Assembly: GCF_017562075.2 (NCBI RefSeq)
Contig: NC_054083.1
Coordinates: 15,308,575-15,372,574 of the forward strand
Length of the DNA stretch: 64,000 nt
DNA from: Anopheles merus
Lineage: Eukaryota > Arthropoda > Insecta > Diptera > Culicidae
Direction of reading: 5' to 3'
This document shows positions 34,801 to 47,479 of the stretch, piece by piece. Under the pieces are notes generated by a model that worked only from the letters and a program-made list of their open reading frames with translations, ran no database searches and had not been told where the DNA came from. A program made the position numbers and the translations under genes. Position 1 is the first letter of the stretch. The number at the start of each line of letters is the position of its first letter.

Positions 34801-35924
34801 CTCATTAATTAATTTCATTCAATATTGCGTATTTAATTAAAAAAGCACAGCTACAAAAGATAACTATAGTGATGCTACTACAGCATTGAATAAGTTAAAA
34901 ATGATACAACAGTGATCGCTAAATGTTGGCTCTAAGCCAGTGGACTCCAACCTGTGATCCAGGGCGTTTACGGAAGAGGTCCGCGAAAAACTGGATTTTT
35001 TTTTTAAGAAAACGCTTATTATTTAACTATTTTCTAGACCATACACACATATCGTGCAATTTTTTTCCCACAATCAAGATTTAATTTTCAACAGGCACGT
35101 CTAAAATAAGATTTAAACATATTTTTAATTAAAATTTTTGAACTAAGTCCATATAGTGTATGCCTGCAATAGATGTCGGCCGCGGCAAATTTATTTTAAA
35201 AGCCAAGTAGTCCGCGATCCTAAAAAGGTTGATGAGCACTGCTCTAATCCCATGGTTTGCCACACTCTCCCCCCGCTTATGAACTTGTAAACGCTTATAA
35301 ATTTATAAAGTATTTTAGCAGGTATGTAACAACTTTATAGTATTTCTCTAAAAATATTTGTAAAAAAAGTTAAATTGAATAATGGTTTACGGCATTGTTT
35401 GTACATCAACATACATGCCAACTTAGAATATTCCATTAAAATTGTAAAAATCGTAATATTTTAATGTATAAGCATTAAATAGAAAATTGTGCGATTTACA
35501 CTGATTAACATATTTTCAAAAATGAAGTTCAACTTAGTCAACAAAGCGGTTGAATAAATGGATGCTTTGGAGACAAACATTGGTGGCTTAGAGGAAACAT
35601 TATGTTGACATGGATGAGAGTAAACTGGTTTGAAGGTTCACTCAATATAAAATATGTTTTTAATCATCAATAAGACTATATGTTAATCAAAGTATAAATC
35701 AAATCAAGATCAATATAAAATTCAATGCTGAACCTATTAAATTAGAATAATATTATACTTCTCGTCTACAAATTGTAAGTCGAATTTTCTTGAACAACCG
35801 TCTCATAAATTATTACCATCAATTAAGCATATCATTGGACGGTTAAGAATATATATGTTGAAAGCTAAACATACTACAATAATAATGCGTGTTATGTGTC
35901 AAGAAATTAATGAAAACTTACCAT
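16890..35924 (-). CDS. RNF144-type RBR E3 ubiquitin ligase with very long N-terminal extension
   Basis: Eight coding exons, all GT-AG and phase-consistent: 35924-35922 (ATG only; exon to 35986 with UTR), 34781-34718, 34641-33299, 33219-31870, 21868-21706, 19202-18967, 17449-17243 and 17168-16890. The total is 3645 nt (1214 residues). Residues 1-880 are low-complexity Ser/Thr/Pro/Gly with charged patches. The RBR follows: RING1 from CKLCLGEF (about 895), IBR with WCPKAGC and CPTCREDFCSGC, and RING2 CCPMC...GCAQMMC with the catalytic Cys near 1101. KHVFCWYCLASLDDDFLL then leads to a membrane segment at about 1153-1179. Family knowledge: E2~Ub passes ubiquitin to the RING2 Cys before the substrate; RNF144 proteins are membrane-anchored. 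Vertebrate RNF144A is only about 290 residues. An internal ATG at 31992 (MTTTTKAL...) resembles the vertebrate start and could give a 335-residue form. RFC5 is nested in the 31869-21869 intron. Confidence 0.9.
17550..18511. repeat. Degenerate short-period repeats in RBR ligase intron, with hAT-like right end
   Basis: Two adjacent blocks lie in the intron between the exons at 18967-19202 and 17243-17449. The first (about 17550-17970) repeats units like GATCCTGGAACT/CCCATAC. The second (about 17975-18511) repeats palindromic GATTCATGAATC units joined by short TC/A spacers. The second block ends in ACCCAACACTA, whose reverse complement TAGTGTTGGGT resembles the ends of the element at 10687-11286. 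A similar end (GCCCAATCCCA) occurs near 18160-18172. I found no matching left end or target duplication, so these are probably eroded or nested copies of the same hAT-like family. Confidence 0.5.
19203..21705. other. Intron of the RBR ligase gene
   Basis: About 2.5 kb of AT-rich intron between the IBR exon and the RING1/IBR exon. No nested gene, RNA or transposon end is recognised. The copy in the third contig starts within the 3' part of this intron (equivalent to about 21290). Confidence 0.6.
21869..25979. other. Large ligase intron upstream of RFC5
   Basis: Non-coding sequence between the 21706-21868 exon and the RFC5 start. It contains a 9-bp perfect hairpin (ATCGTTCGA/TCGAACGAT, about 23604-23628) and a 12-bp tandem duplication at about 24206-24230 (CCCCACGATG units) that copy 2 lacks. 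Frames of about 60-105 codons exist here but have atypical composition, and some are broken in copy 2. No gene is called. Confidence 0.5.
25980..27273 (+). CDS. RFC5: Replication factor C subunit 5 (Drosophila RfC3 type), clamp loader
   Basis: Exons 25980-26076, 26199-26649, 26743-26957 and 27053-27273, all GT-AG, give 984 nt (327 residues; human RFC5 is 340). The start follows TTAGA and gives MDANVKSNLPWVEKYRPAKL, with the family LPWVEKYRP near the N-terminus. Seen: Walker A GPPGTGKT at 49-56, LNASDDRG at 79-86, Walker B LILDEAD (DEAD 114-117), the SRC sensor/arginine-finger motif at 156-158, LAGGDMRKVLN (sensor 2 region) and the C-terminal collar helix bundle. Family role: the small AAA+ subunits of RFC load the PCNA ring on primed DNA with ATP. 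The gene lies wholly inside an intron of the RBR ligase gene, on the opposite strand. An AATAAA follows at 27318-27323. A near copy, frame-broken, lies at 53663-54955. Confidence 0.96.
27318..27323 (+). promoter_or_regulatory. Candidate polyA signal of RFC5
   Basis: AATAAA 45 bases after the RFC5 stop, a typical distance for a compact insect gene. It is also present in copy 2. Confidence 0.55.
27324..31869. other. Large ligase intron downstream of RFC5
   Basis: About 4.5 kb of non-coding intron. It includes C12 at 29999-30010, an AC-rich patch at 31055-31090 and G17 at 31427-31443. Copy 2 has C15, a roughly 425-bp CA array and G16 at the same places. One short frame (27556-27639) has an exon-like acceptor and ends in a stop, but no partner exon is seen. 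A 185-codon frame on the minus strand (28817-29374) has unlikely Cys/His-rich composition and no supporting signal. Confidence 0.5.
34938..35241. mobile_element. hAT-type MITE in the first coding intron of the RBR ligase
   Basis: A 304-bp element starts CAGTGGACTCCAACCTGTGATC and ends GATCCTAAAAAGGTTGATGAGCACTG in pieces: the ends are imperfect inverted repeats sharing CAGTG, CAACCT and ATC blocks. The flanks are CTCTAAGC (34930-34937) and CTCTAATC (35242-35249), an 8-bp target duplication with one mismatch. CAGTG ends with subterminal GGTCCGCG blocks and 8-bp duplications are typical of hAT elements. There is no coding capacity. The same insertion is in copy 2 at 62993-63294, so it predates the split of the two copies. 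Confidence 0.75.
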
Positions 35925-37324
35925 CTTGAACTAAGGCAAATGTACGCGTCTGAATTAACGTTGTCCTCCTGTCGACTCACGGTTTCCTGAAAATGATATC
36001 AAAAGAAGACATAAATGTTAGTTAAGATTACAGTGCCATCATCATGTGTAGCATGTAAACGCAACCCTTGCCCCGTCCCTTTCTTATGAAACTATTTCAA
36101 TTAGTTTTCCAACTGGTGGCGATAATTTTTCCACCAACTGGCAAGAAACCATGTCGAATGTCGCTACGAAACTTTCAGCCCTTATCACGAACCACCCTCA
36201 CACGCCAGACCGTCCGCAGACCGCACCCGAGATGTGGGTGCTTGTTTGTGTTTACAGAACAGTTTACGGTATGCTAAGTATCAGCAGCCACTGGGTCGAG
36301 GTCTGAGTGAACAAGATGCATCCAACAAGACGCGTACTGCCGCGCAGTGTAAACAAGCCATAAATTGCAGCCCTTCAGTGGACGCTCGCATCGTCCCAAC
36401 AGCGGTCCGCAACAAGATCCGATGAAAGTGGCAACCACATGGGCGGCACAATACTGTTGGGATGTTACTATGTAGCCATCGTGATTCTCGGCGTTATCAG
36501 ATACCACAGTTTCATCACCGGATGCGGTGTCCCATCGTCGCTTGGTCGGGTTAGGTGCTACCGATGTAGCAGAGAGCTATCCATGCCGGAAGAGATCCGT
36601 TTAATGCACGTGTTTTCTCTGTTCCATACCTATCACTAAGCTGCAAATTTAGCACTTCCGTCACAAAGTGGTACCACCTCGATTCTTTATCTCGGGAGTC
36701 CTTTAACATCTCCATGACATGTCATTTTCAGAAGCTTGGACCACGCTGGAAGAGGTGGAGACGATGTTCTAATTTACTCGATCCAACACAAGGGACGATA
36801 AATAGTGCTACATCCATTCGGTTGATCTTGTTCTATCGGAAAAAACAACATGTAGGAACAGAAGAAAAAATACATAAAGAAAGAGTACGAACAAGACAAG
36901 GCTTGACAACGCTGGGAGCACTATTTTTAGTTCGCCTGCCGACGGATGACGGATGTCCTCCACCTTCGTACGAGTTGCAGGCGGTTGTTTGTAAACATCG
37001 TTAGCAAAACGGCGTTCAATATCACGGCCGAGGTCAGGTCGTAATTTATCTCTGCCGTCGCACATTGCACTGGGCCGCTCCGTGCGCATGGGGCCGACCG
37101 TTGGCCGGGTCGGGTTGGCCGCAGCACACACCAAGGCACACCGCTACAACAACTTAATTAGACGTAAGGCGCGCTATCCTGCCGACGGATTTGGTCACTG
37201 AAGGTATAATTGGTTTCTGCAGGCAGCTGTTTTGGATAAGGTGACAAATTAGTGACGTTTCAATGATAGAAAACGTAATGTTATACGAGTTCTGATAAAA
37301 AAGGAATAGGAAAAAATGACATTC

Positions 37325-37350
37325 TACACACACACACACACACACACACA
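37325..37350. repeat. (CA)n microsatellite
   Basis: An uninterrupted run of about 13 CA units. Confidence 0.9.
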
Positions 37351-40300
37351 AAATACTTTTCGAATGAGAAGAAAGCAACAATTTGCAGCTCGTTACACAA
37401 CCATTTTCTTCTCAATAGGATAACCGACCATCAGTACTATCAGACGCAGCAATCAGCTACAATATTGCACTACCAAGGACTTTCGTGCGTGCAACCGGAA
37501 GCCACACGGTGCCAACAAGCCGCTAGCCGTATGGCAAAAAGGAGTTACACGTAGTAAACTGTTTGCTTTGGATGCTGTTTATTTCCGCACAGGGCACAAC
37601 TCGTTGGAGAAGCCTTCGTTTCTAGAGTGGAAAGCAATCATCGTCACATTCCGTCAACGGTAGGGTCAAATATTTACGCGCGTGCGATGGCATTGCAACG
37701 AGCTGCACACGAGAGAAGCTTCAATACAACACTTCATAGTCATGTAATGTCAATCGATCAAGGAAGGATTCGATGTTCTTCTAAAGAGCACAAAAAAGTA
37801 AAGACTATACTTTGCTACTATCTCTAGCTCGGCACACTTGGGTGGCACTTTTTGTTCCTTTCTTTTTGCTGCAAAAGAATGACTTGCGTGGCATGCATTC
37901 TGTCCGGCAGGAACCGGGTTTAGCGAAAATCAATGACACTGCTAACACCCGGCGAGTGTTTCGCACGAGCAACGATGATAATGCGACCGTCGTCGATCGC
38001 CGTTTGACGTCACCGGTCGCCTTGGATAAGACCAATAGACTGGAGTTGGATATTTAATCCAACGTGTACGTGTGCTGGGTTCGTGTGTCTATTTTGTTGA
38101 CTTGCACTTGGTCCGTTGTGTTGCATTGTACGGTCACAAACGTTCACGTCAGCTCTTAACAAAAATATACTCTAATCGATGAGTGTCGATAGTCTCGAGA
38201 ACGGTTGGGCAGGAAACAAAGCATCGAACGAAGCAAAAGCACTTCACTGTTTCGTACTGAGGGCACAGTGCTCCAGTAAGATGTGTTTATTGTTTGATTT
38301 TGACTGAGTACATGTGTATATTGGTGAGCATTATCTCTTTTGGTTGATTCCGAGCATTCAGCTGAAGGTGGTCTTTGTAGAAATGTTATATTTACTCTAT
38401 ACATGTAAGGAATTGAACGATTCGTTGAATGCTAATAATACTTAAAATGAGACACTAAATCTCCCATAAATCTCAATAATGAACTTTTACTAGTCTATTT
38501 GCGTTATCAAAGAACAAATAACATTAGATCACCGATATGCTGCTCTTAGAAATACAAAACGTTACACTTTTTACACAACACGTTAACAATCTCCACACAA
38601 TCTCAAACAGTCTATTGCACTAAAAAAACATTGAGTAAATGAACTTCTAACATGCGAAACAACATTTAAAGACAAACAATCATCTCTACTACTCCATTCA
38701 ATTGTTATCTTCCAATCTTAGTACTTAAAGCCATTTGTTGCACGATGCTTTTTCCTACAAGCAAATCCCTTTCATTTGACTTCTCTAAAAACAATCCACA
38801 TCCAACAACATTTGCGTGATATTTTCTGCTTTTTTCTTCTTCACTAATAAGAATGTTTTTCGTGTTTCAAACGTTTTTCGCTTCAAACACGAATAATTTG
38901 TGATGTTGCACAAAAGCAAATCCAAAGTATGTTGTTTACGATTTAGTGAGCTTAGCGGTGGTATTCTCGTTACAACTCCATTTCCTGTATCGAATACAGC
39001 GTAAACACATCTCAACTACTGCCCAAAACAACAGCGGATGGCTTAACTCAAGCTAGGTGACGTCACCGGCAAAGGTTTCTGTGTGTGCAATCGACCGTGA
39101 ACGGGTGAGTTGCATCTTGTGTGAAGGGAGCAACACATAAACAACGCTTCCAACAACGACGGGAAGCGGCTGTGCGCGATGCAAAAGACGGAAAATCGCA
39201 CCGAGCCGACGCATATGTGCGCATGCATGCACATGCTGTGCGTTACAACTTCCTGATAAGCTCGTCGTTTGCCGGCATGCGCATATCATTTGACTCACAT
39301 TTATGGTAAATTTGCTGCTTCTCGTTCACTGTCTTCCTATTTTTGCTCTTTACAGTGAGGTTTGGTGTGCATGTTTGCACATGCATTCAGTACATAGCAA
39401 TGTATAACACGTTTCCAAGCATGCCTCGATGCTATGAACGATCATTCCGATGCACATGAATGATACGAATGCCATCATAACGGTGGTTTTTATATGATCG
39501 GAAGTAGAACTATAGTATACTAACCGAGAGAATGGCAGAAGAAGAGCTTTTGTTTATTTCTGCAAACAATTGGATGCTTTGTATAGGAACGTTTAAAAAT
39601 ACTTTAAACAATATATTATCATTTATTGAATACATAAAAAATATCACAATCGATATAACCAACAATTGCTTACTGAGCCTTGCAGTACATAAGGCAGTTT
39701 TTTCGCAGTTTCGTGCAAAAACCTGCTACGACACCAAACGCTGTGTGGCCCGAGAACCAAACGACAAAGAAACAGGAAATATAAGCGTGTCTTACCACGG
39801 TAACCGTTAGGAATTGCGCATCACCTTTGGTCGACCGGTCTTCCCGAACGCGAGCGATGCGAGGTAAACAACGACCGATCACAGCACCTTGACTGACTTT
39901 AACTATATATCTTGATTATCCAGGTGTCATCCGTGTCACTGGTCATCTACCTTTTTCGGATGAGTCAACATCGTCACCACCGGCGACAGTGTTGAACAGC
40001 GTGTGAAGGAGAATAAAGTAGAACGATCCCGAGAACGGCGCCAACACCGATGCTCTAATGGGCAAAACGAGCGATTTTGTGGGGTGACAATAAACATGTT
40101 TGATGTGTACCTGTTTTTGTTGTACTACCTTCTTCAAAATAAAAAGAAGCCAACGTAAGTGCACGTTAGTTGGTACAGTCGTTTTGCACCGCATGGCTTG
40201 GTATTCGTGTTTCACAAATGGTACACTTTTCTGTTAAAAATAGCACGAAGCACGAAAAGGAATATTATGTGTTGAAATCGAAACACACGATATTCCTTTT

Positions 40301-43300
40301 ATGATCAAAGTCTATTCACAATCTCACAAATCCATAGATCACCACCCAAACGTAGGAAACAGGTATGAAAGGTATGAAATCTACAGTCACTTAGCTGTTC
40401 AAACTCACTACGCAACAATCCAAGGTAGATTTTAAGCAGTGTAAACAGTTTGGCTTGAAAAACAATCTATAACTTTACTGCCGTACCCTACCAAAAGAGC
40501 CGGATCCACGTACAAACGTAAGCCGTACGCGTTTTGAAGCGTTCGCTACACTTCGAATTCCAGCAAACATAGCAACTCGCATAGCAAAGACAAACCAAGC
40601 GAAAAATAATGTTCCGTTTGCGCACACCTATTTTCGAGCGTGAAGCTCCCAATATGGAGCTAACCTTCATTGATACACGAAGGCTTCTTCCAAAAGTTAA
40701 AAGCACACACCCTATCAGTGGCGAGCACAATTCTATTGTAAGGAAATCTGCTTCGCTGCCGTTGCCAAAAATCCACCCTGGCCAGCGTGAACGTCAAATG
40801 GAGCAATCAATCAGAGCGTGAAAGCTAATCTCCGCTTTGCCAGCTGTGCAATTTTACATCGAGGGCAACAGATTAAGTCCAGAACTAGAGATGAACTGTT
40901 GAAATGATGAACAGATTAATTTCATAATATAATAGAGTGTTGAAAGTATTTGATGGCATCGCATATCTTACCATCAAGCTGGTGTAAATGGTTGAAATTC
41001 ATGCATCGTTGCAGCAAACGTTTGCCAAGGTTTTACCAAAACTGTGAACTCATTCCCCTGTTGTCTTGGCAAACATTTTCTGACATTTAAATTCATTCTG
41101 TTTACTAGTTGTTCGAGTAGCAGGAGGAAACCGGATAGTGTAACCATCGAGTTTCTTATCAACGTTGAAAGTGTGTATCATTTCTCAATGATTAAGCAGA
41201 TGATGAAGCCACGGGGTAGCTGGAGAGTGATGTAAGGCAGGTTGGTGAAATAGTTAAAACCTTGCTTTAATTTGAGACGATCAAAGGCGAAGGAAATCTG
41301 GTTCGGTGGCTGTGTGTAAATTTAGGACTTGAAAGTTTCTCCAACAGTCGAATGTTTTGTAATACATCGTTCACGTTACTACATTTTCTACAGTGTAGAA
41401 ATCATCCAATCGCCATTAAATACCAAGGTATGCTGGATAGTGTGAGAATTAGCCAATATTAAACATCAGTTAGCTATCAAAATCATATCAAAATGCATTA
41501 TGATGCCAATAAGAGATCACTAACATTGACCGAAACAGTAAAATTCGAGACCTTGTGTTTGTGAGATTAAATGTATCAAAATATACTATAACCGCAGCCG
41601 GTATCAAGTGCAAACCTAATCATCGTCTAACCTACAGAAGCATACATCCGAAAGATCGGATAATTGTTAAAACTTTCATGCAGGGTAACAACCTTTCCCG
41701 AGGGCACGTAGATTTGAAACATTTTTCACAGTAAAATAACCTATGTGTTATGTGATAACAAAGCAAGGTCAAAAAGAGTACACACACTTCATTTGAGCAA
41801 ACAAGCTTTAAGGCCCATTTTGATTTGATCGTGTCTCATTCTACAACAGTATCCTCACAACCACATGAAATAGTTAAAAAGTTGATAAAAATGTGTTTGC
41901 CAATAAAGTCGTTTGGCCAAAAACAAACATTGTAGTTAAATTTGATGTTGCTGATTGCGCTTGTGAAGCTTGTGAAGCAAATGAGTTATCGGTTTGGCTG
42001 CAAATTGGTATAATGTATCATATTTTGACACAGAAATTTACTAGTAGCTTAACTGTTTATCATCTCCCAACCCACACGACACGTGGATGAATGGATGTAA
42101 TTTCCCGACAGGTATCGTGATGATTCAACCTTTGCTTGGGATGGGATGATGTCTTATCGGTAAATCGTGCCCATCCTTCCATCCGGCACCGGATGATATT
42201 TGTTTATGCGCCGGAAATTGTTCTGCTGGAAAAGAACGGAAGGTTGCCTCAGTTCTGGAGGTGGAAAATCGCACTGTATCTAATCCATGCGCTTTGAGAA
42301 ACCAAGCCGAAGGAAATTTAATTTGATGTGAATTATCCGACCGTAAACTTTGTAAACGTTTGCAGCCGCAAAGCAAACTGACACCCAAAAATAAATTCAA
42401 TTACTATGATATTCATTAACTTTATAACGAACAATTTTGCTAAAAACTAGTGCTTAAAATCTGTGAAAATTTTTATCTATTTAGAATAACAACGTTTTTT
42501 TGTTATTCCACCAATTTAAAAAAATAACTTGTAAAAATACTACAATATTATGTTACGTTTTGTTAAATCGATTTAAAATTTAAATCCTTTTTAATGAAAA
42601 TATTTACAAAACATTCCAGTTTTGACCCCACTACATGTTTCTTTCAGACTTTGTAACCACAGACAGTCAAAACAAATTAACATCAAATCAATTTTAAATA
42701 TTATTTTTTTATATTTTAAAGATATTTGTTGAGATATTTATTTAGTTTGGGGATACTATAAAGTGAAAATCATAAAGAAAACATTTCAGGATTTTGAATG
42801 CTGTCGCAATCCGTATTGCTCTAGGTGTCTTATGCATAAAGCTCTCGAATCAAAATCGCCACAAAGACTGGTTGCCACTGAAACCAATACGAGTCAAACA
42901 ACGAGCCATGAAGAGCTGGGGTAAAATGCTGGATTGGATTTTGGTAAGCTGAAGAAACATTTCTTGGAACCCAGCTAACCGATGTCACGGCTCTCGGAAC
43001 ATGCCAGCATGCAGGATCAATAGAGACAACAGCAGTGAAATTTCACCACATTTCGTGAACATGTCAAAGCAGTGCAGAAAGTCCACCAGAGCTTACAAGA
43101 CACACAATATTGTTTCCCGGAAGTCTTGGGACACTTCTGCGAAATAATATTAGTTACAGATCGTATGTCGTTTCCATGAATCGAGAGCATATTTTCCGAT
43201 AAACACAGGCACCTCAAGGATACCTTTTTTCAGGCTGTTTTTTGCCACTGATACTTTGCCCAATAAAATATCCCCCATACAACTAATTGCACTTGGCTAA

Positions 43301-46300
43301 GTACACAATTTTATTTCATTTACCCAGCCATAAAACATTCCACATTCGTTATCTTATCGCTTATCGCCACGAATCATGAAATAGATCGTTGTATGTTTGC
43401 ATTGAACTAGATAAGCAGCTGTAATATGCAAACCCAGCGAACTGTGAAAAGTGCATACTATTTTTGTGATGTTTATTTCAATTTCAGCATGGTATATTGT
43501 GTATTCAAGTAAGTAACATAAGAAATTGCTTTTTAACCAAAAATCCGTACAACGGACTGGTACGAGACTTGAAATGTCTGCCTCGAAGTGAAATGACAAC
43601 GGTTTACATGAAGTTGAGTTTAAGCCTTCCGTGGTAGTTGGTAACTAAGACAAAAAGAGAACATCGCAAAGTTCATTTGCATTTTGAATCCGGCAGCGGT
43701 GTAATTTACGAGCCTCGTGAGACTCCATGTCTTGACACGTAACCTTACACTACTCCCAAACCCATAGTATGATAAGAGTAGCACTCAACCACAATGTGCA
43801 CAGTCAATCACACATTTTAAATGCAACGCGCTGCGTGTCGACACAGAGCATTCGCGCCATAAAAATTGCAAACATGTGCGTTTTTTTTTTGTTAGTTGCC
43901 AAAATGCAGCATCGCTACACCGCACGATGAAGAGAGGGCGCATAAAAAGGTAAACCCCATTACAGGCGCTATCATCTGCAAAAATCCACTGTTTTTTTCT
44001 TCTTTGTAATGATTTCATACTGCAGTAGTGAGCCATAAAACCACTAATCCTCACGAAAAAAAAACTTGCACAGGCAGACGCTTTGCGAGCGTTTTATGTT
44101 GAGATGATAGAAGCTTTCAATTCAGTGAGCGAGAAAAAGAGCTAGATTAAAATTAATTGAAACCTTGAAAAAAATAGTAGCTACTGAAACTTAAGCACAG
44201 CGCTAGTGTTGGAAACTGAGAAATAAAACGACTTAAAAGAATCATAATTAATTTTGCAGTAAATTTGTAAAAGAGTTTGTAGATCATTCCTTTAAATGCA
44301 AAGGTTGGCTATTATTTCATTACTTATATTCACAACATATTAGAAATGTAAACAATTTGCTATATCTAACAATTATTGATCCACTAAGTCCAGTTTTAAA
44401 GCAATAAAAAGTGGAACACATTCCAGTACTCGATATTTCATACTTCATATGCAAAATGGCGCATAAAATGGATCTCTTTACAAACTATCAATTATAAATT
44501 CGAAGTATGTTTACATTAACTCGAACCGGTTCAGCATGCACACAACTTTAGCTCAGATTCAGATTCCAAACCACACCAACACCCACAGGCTAGCGATAAA
44601 CATTTCCGGCAAACAAATTCAAGGAATGCGTTTGTTATGGTTTAAGTTTGAACACGAGCGAGACATTATATTGCATATTTCAGCATATTTTACGGCGCAA
44701 CAAAGCTGCAACGACGAAGCGTAAAAGTGCCGGCAAAACTGCAAAAGCAATGCACAACATCCCGCACTCGCCAGTGCATGATGCTAGAGAAATTGCACAG
44801 TTATCGAATTATTACCACATCACCAAAAGTACTTTGACGGTAGTGTGTGGCACTTTCGAATGAAATTCATCACCGCAAATTGATTGGCCTCGGTAATGGT
44901 GGGAAACATTAAAATCGTCTTACCAGATGAGATTTCTTGGGCTAACAACCATCGCATGTCTCCCCGGTCGTGCGAGTAGGAACGTGAGTCGATCCGGCGA
45001 GACACTTTATACGAAACATGTCGTCACCCTGTCCAGCCGGGCAAGATCGGTTTCGCGAACTTTGAACTCCAATCGGCTGATTCAAGCAAATGTGTTCAAG
45101 ATACGCATGAGAGGGAGGGTGATGTACAGTCGGAAAGGGGTGGAATCTCGGGAGACAATATCATAGGGCAGGGAGCGATCAGGTCGGGATAATTGTTTCC
45201 CAACCAACCCCCGCCCGGATCCTGCAGCTGATCATGATGATGGTGATGATGACGATGAACGGCGAACCAGAAACAGATCAAACCCGTGACGGTGGTGGGT
45301 TTGAACTTTCAGGTGATCGTGCACACTCATCTTTAGACTTTAGACCGGGTGAACGCCAGGCCTACTCACAAACGGCCGAACCGCCATCTACCGCAAACCG
45401 GCTGCACTCACCCGTAGGGTGTTTCTAGGGTTAATTAAAACCAGCTAGCATCTTTCCCGCATGCGCTCGGAAGCATGCAAAACTGCTCCGCAATCCTCGT
45501 AAGTCACCTGTTGCAGCGGAAGGGGCACCGGTGGGCTTGCGCCGGGACAGAATTCCCCTTGCAAGCTACCTCGCTACGGTTGGGGACTCCCTCCCCACTT
45601 TTGTGGGTGTAAAAATCACGTTTTTCCAGCGCAAAGCACGTGAAGCACACGGAGGTCTTTGCACAAAGTAAAAACATCCCGCGACGAAGATGGACGATGA
45701 CGATGTCGACAATCCGTCCGGCATCGCGATGGCTGGAACACGCATTCGATAAGTCACGAAATCTCGCATGGCACGGAACGCCTCGTACTGCACGCACAAT
45801 ATTTCGCGACCGACGGCGCCGTGCGGCGGCCTCGTGGCTTAGAATGATTATGCTTTACGGTGGAACACGCGTCGTAAAGCGTGCTGGACGGTTTTGCGAT
45901 AATAATGTTCTACCTTTAAAAAAAGAAATTATGCTGCAGTTGTAAAAAAAAGTCTATGCAATCTTAAAATGAAATCATTAATCGATTGTCGGGATGTTAG
46001 TTAATAATAAAAAGGAAGTAAGCTATAGTATAAAAACTGATATTTTCCGTAACTTTCATGTGTACATAGGTGTAATATTTCTTGTAATCAATATCCAAAC
46101 AATTACACATAATTCTAATCGAGCATTCCTTTTATCATTCAGAGCTAATGGTCAATTTTAACCCAAAAGTATTGATTTGTTTTGCCTGATATTTTTTTGA
46201 TGCCTTAAGGTACTTGATACTTGCTCAAAACTCGAAAAGGTATTTCTACGAAGAGTCTACTTTTTGCCCATTATGTGACTCTTAAATTGTCTACCGTGAA

Positions 46301-47360
46301 GGTGGATATACAAAAAACAGTCAAAAATATGCCGTATATTTCGACTAAAATTCCTGATTCTCGACTAAGAGAGATTATCGCTGTCTGGGGACAGTTCAAT
46401 AAAATCCACAATTAAAATGATTTATAATAATGAAGCTCTGTATGAGTTAGAAACTATTTCGCTTATCTCTTGAACAATTTATGGATAAACACACTATGAG
46501 ATTGCTTTATAGGTGCTTTCAAATCTAATGATCTATTGTTCAAATCTCGCCGTTGAGACCATCGATGTATCACGTATAATCATATTGCTTTGATACTTTT
46601 CTGTATTTCAATTAACGGCCACACTATACCCTGCACACACCCGTACGCGGGACAGTGGACAACAGATTTTGTCATTCAAATCTCACACGACCTTCGGAAA
46701 TTGGCCGACCGAGGTGCGGTTTGTATCGTCAACAGATATTTGCGTCATCGTTGTTGCCTCGTTTTATCGTCCAATTCGAGGACCGAGCACCGAGAATAAC
46801 TGTCACCGCTAACGAGTAGCACACTTTTGCAAATAAATTATTTATTCGTCCCAATATGTTCTCCGTGTAGTAGCTCGCGGGAAGGCACTGCACAGCGGTT
46901 GGGCGAGTGTGGAATACCTAATGCTGCCGACGAGTCAGGACGACCTCTAATTTTATGGCACTATTAGCAAGGGAAGTATGCGTTTTTTAGCTTTCTGTGC
47001 GGTCTTATTGGTAATATTAGTGCATGCCGAACAACGTTGGTAGGCTTTTTGTTCGATAGTGAGGGTTATTGTGGTTTGAGGTTGCGTCCGTCCATTTAGC
47101 TTCAACTTGTCGATTTTGTTTTTTTCTGCTTTTTTTTCTTCAGGAAATATACCAATACATGTAAGCCGTAATACTGGACTACCTTTGAACAGAATGACAT
47201 AAAATTAAACGAGCAGCACACCTTACGACAGTCGGTACGACCATATCGTAAAAGCTGTGAAATTTCAATCGACCAGACAGACAAACGCCATGGCTTTTGT
47301 AAGTGGTAAGGTTTCCATATGCGAACCGCAACCGAAAAAGATAGAAAGAAAGTAAAAAAG

Positions 47361-47427
47361 GGAGAGAGAGAGTAAGAGAGAGCGAGAGAGAGAGTGTGAG
47401 AGAGAGAGAAAAAAAAGTAAAGAAAAA

Positions 47428-47476
<49 letters not shown>
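47361..47476. repeat. (GA)n microsatellite with A-rich interruption
   Basis: Purine-only tract: GA repeats broken by TAAGA and a poly-A stretch (about 47409-47435), then a perfect GA run of some 19-20 units. On the minus strand it reads as Ser-Leu repeats, which are not a real protein. Confidence 0.9.

Positions 47477-47479
<3 letters not shown>

Larger units (their letters stand above)
21290..35946. repeat. Copy 1 of a ~14.7-kb duplicated segment
   Basis: This stretch matches 49001-64000 in the same order and orientation, with only scattered substitutions and short indels. It includes the RING1/IBR exon, RFC5, the CA and G tracts, the 5' coding exons of the ligase and the hAT MITE. Copy 1 keeps RFC5 and the ligase in frame. 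The match starts where contig 3 begins and reaches the window end, so its true far limit is not seen. Confidence 0.95.

Noticed and set aside
40609..40821. 70-codon ATG frame in the upstream region
   Set aside because: Length is within chance expectation and no start context, splice or homology evidence supports it.
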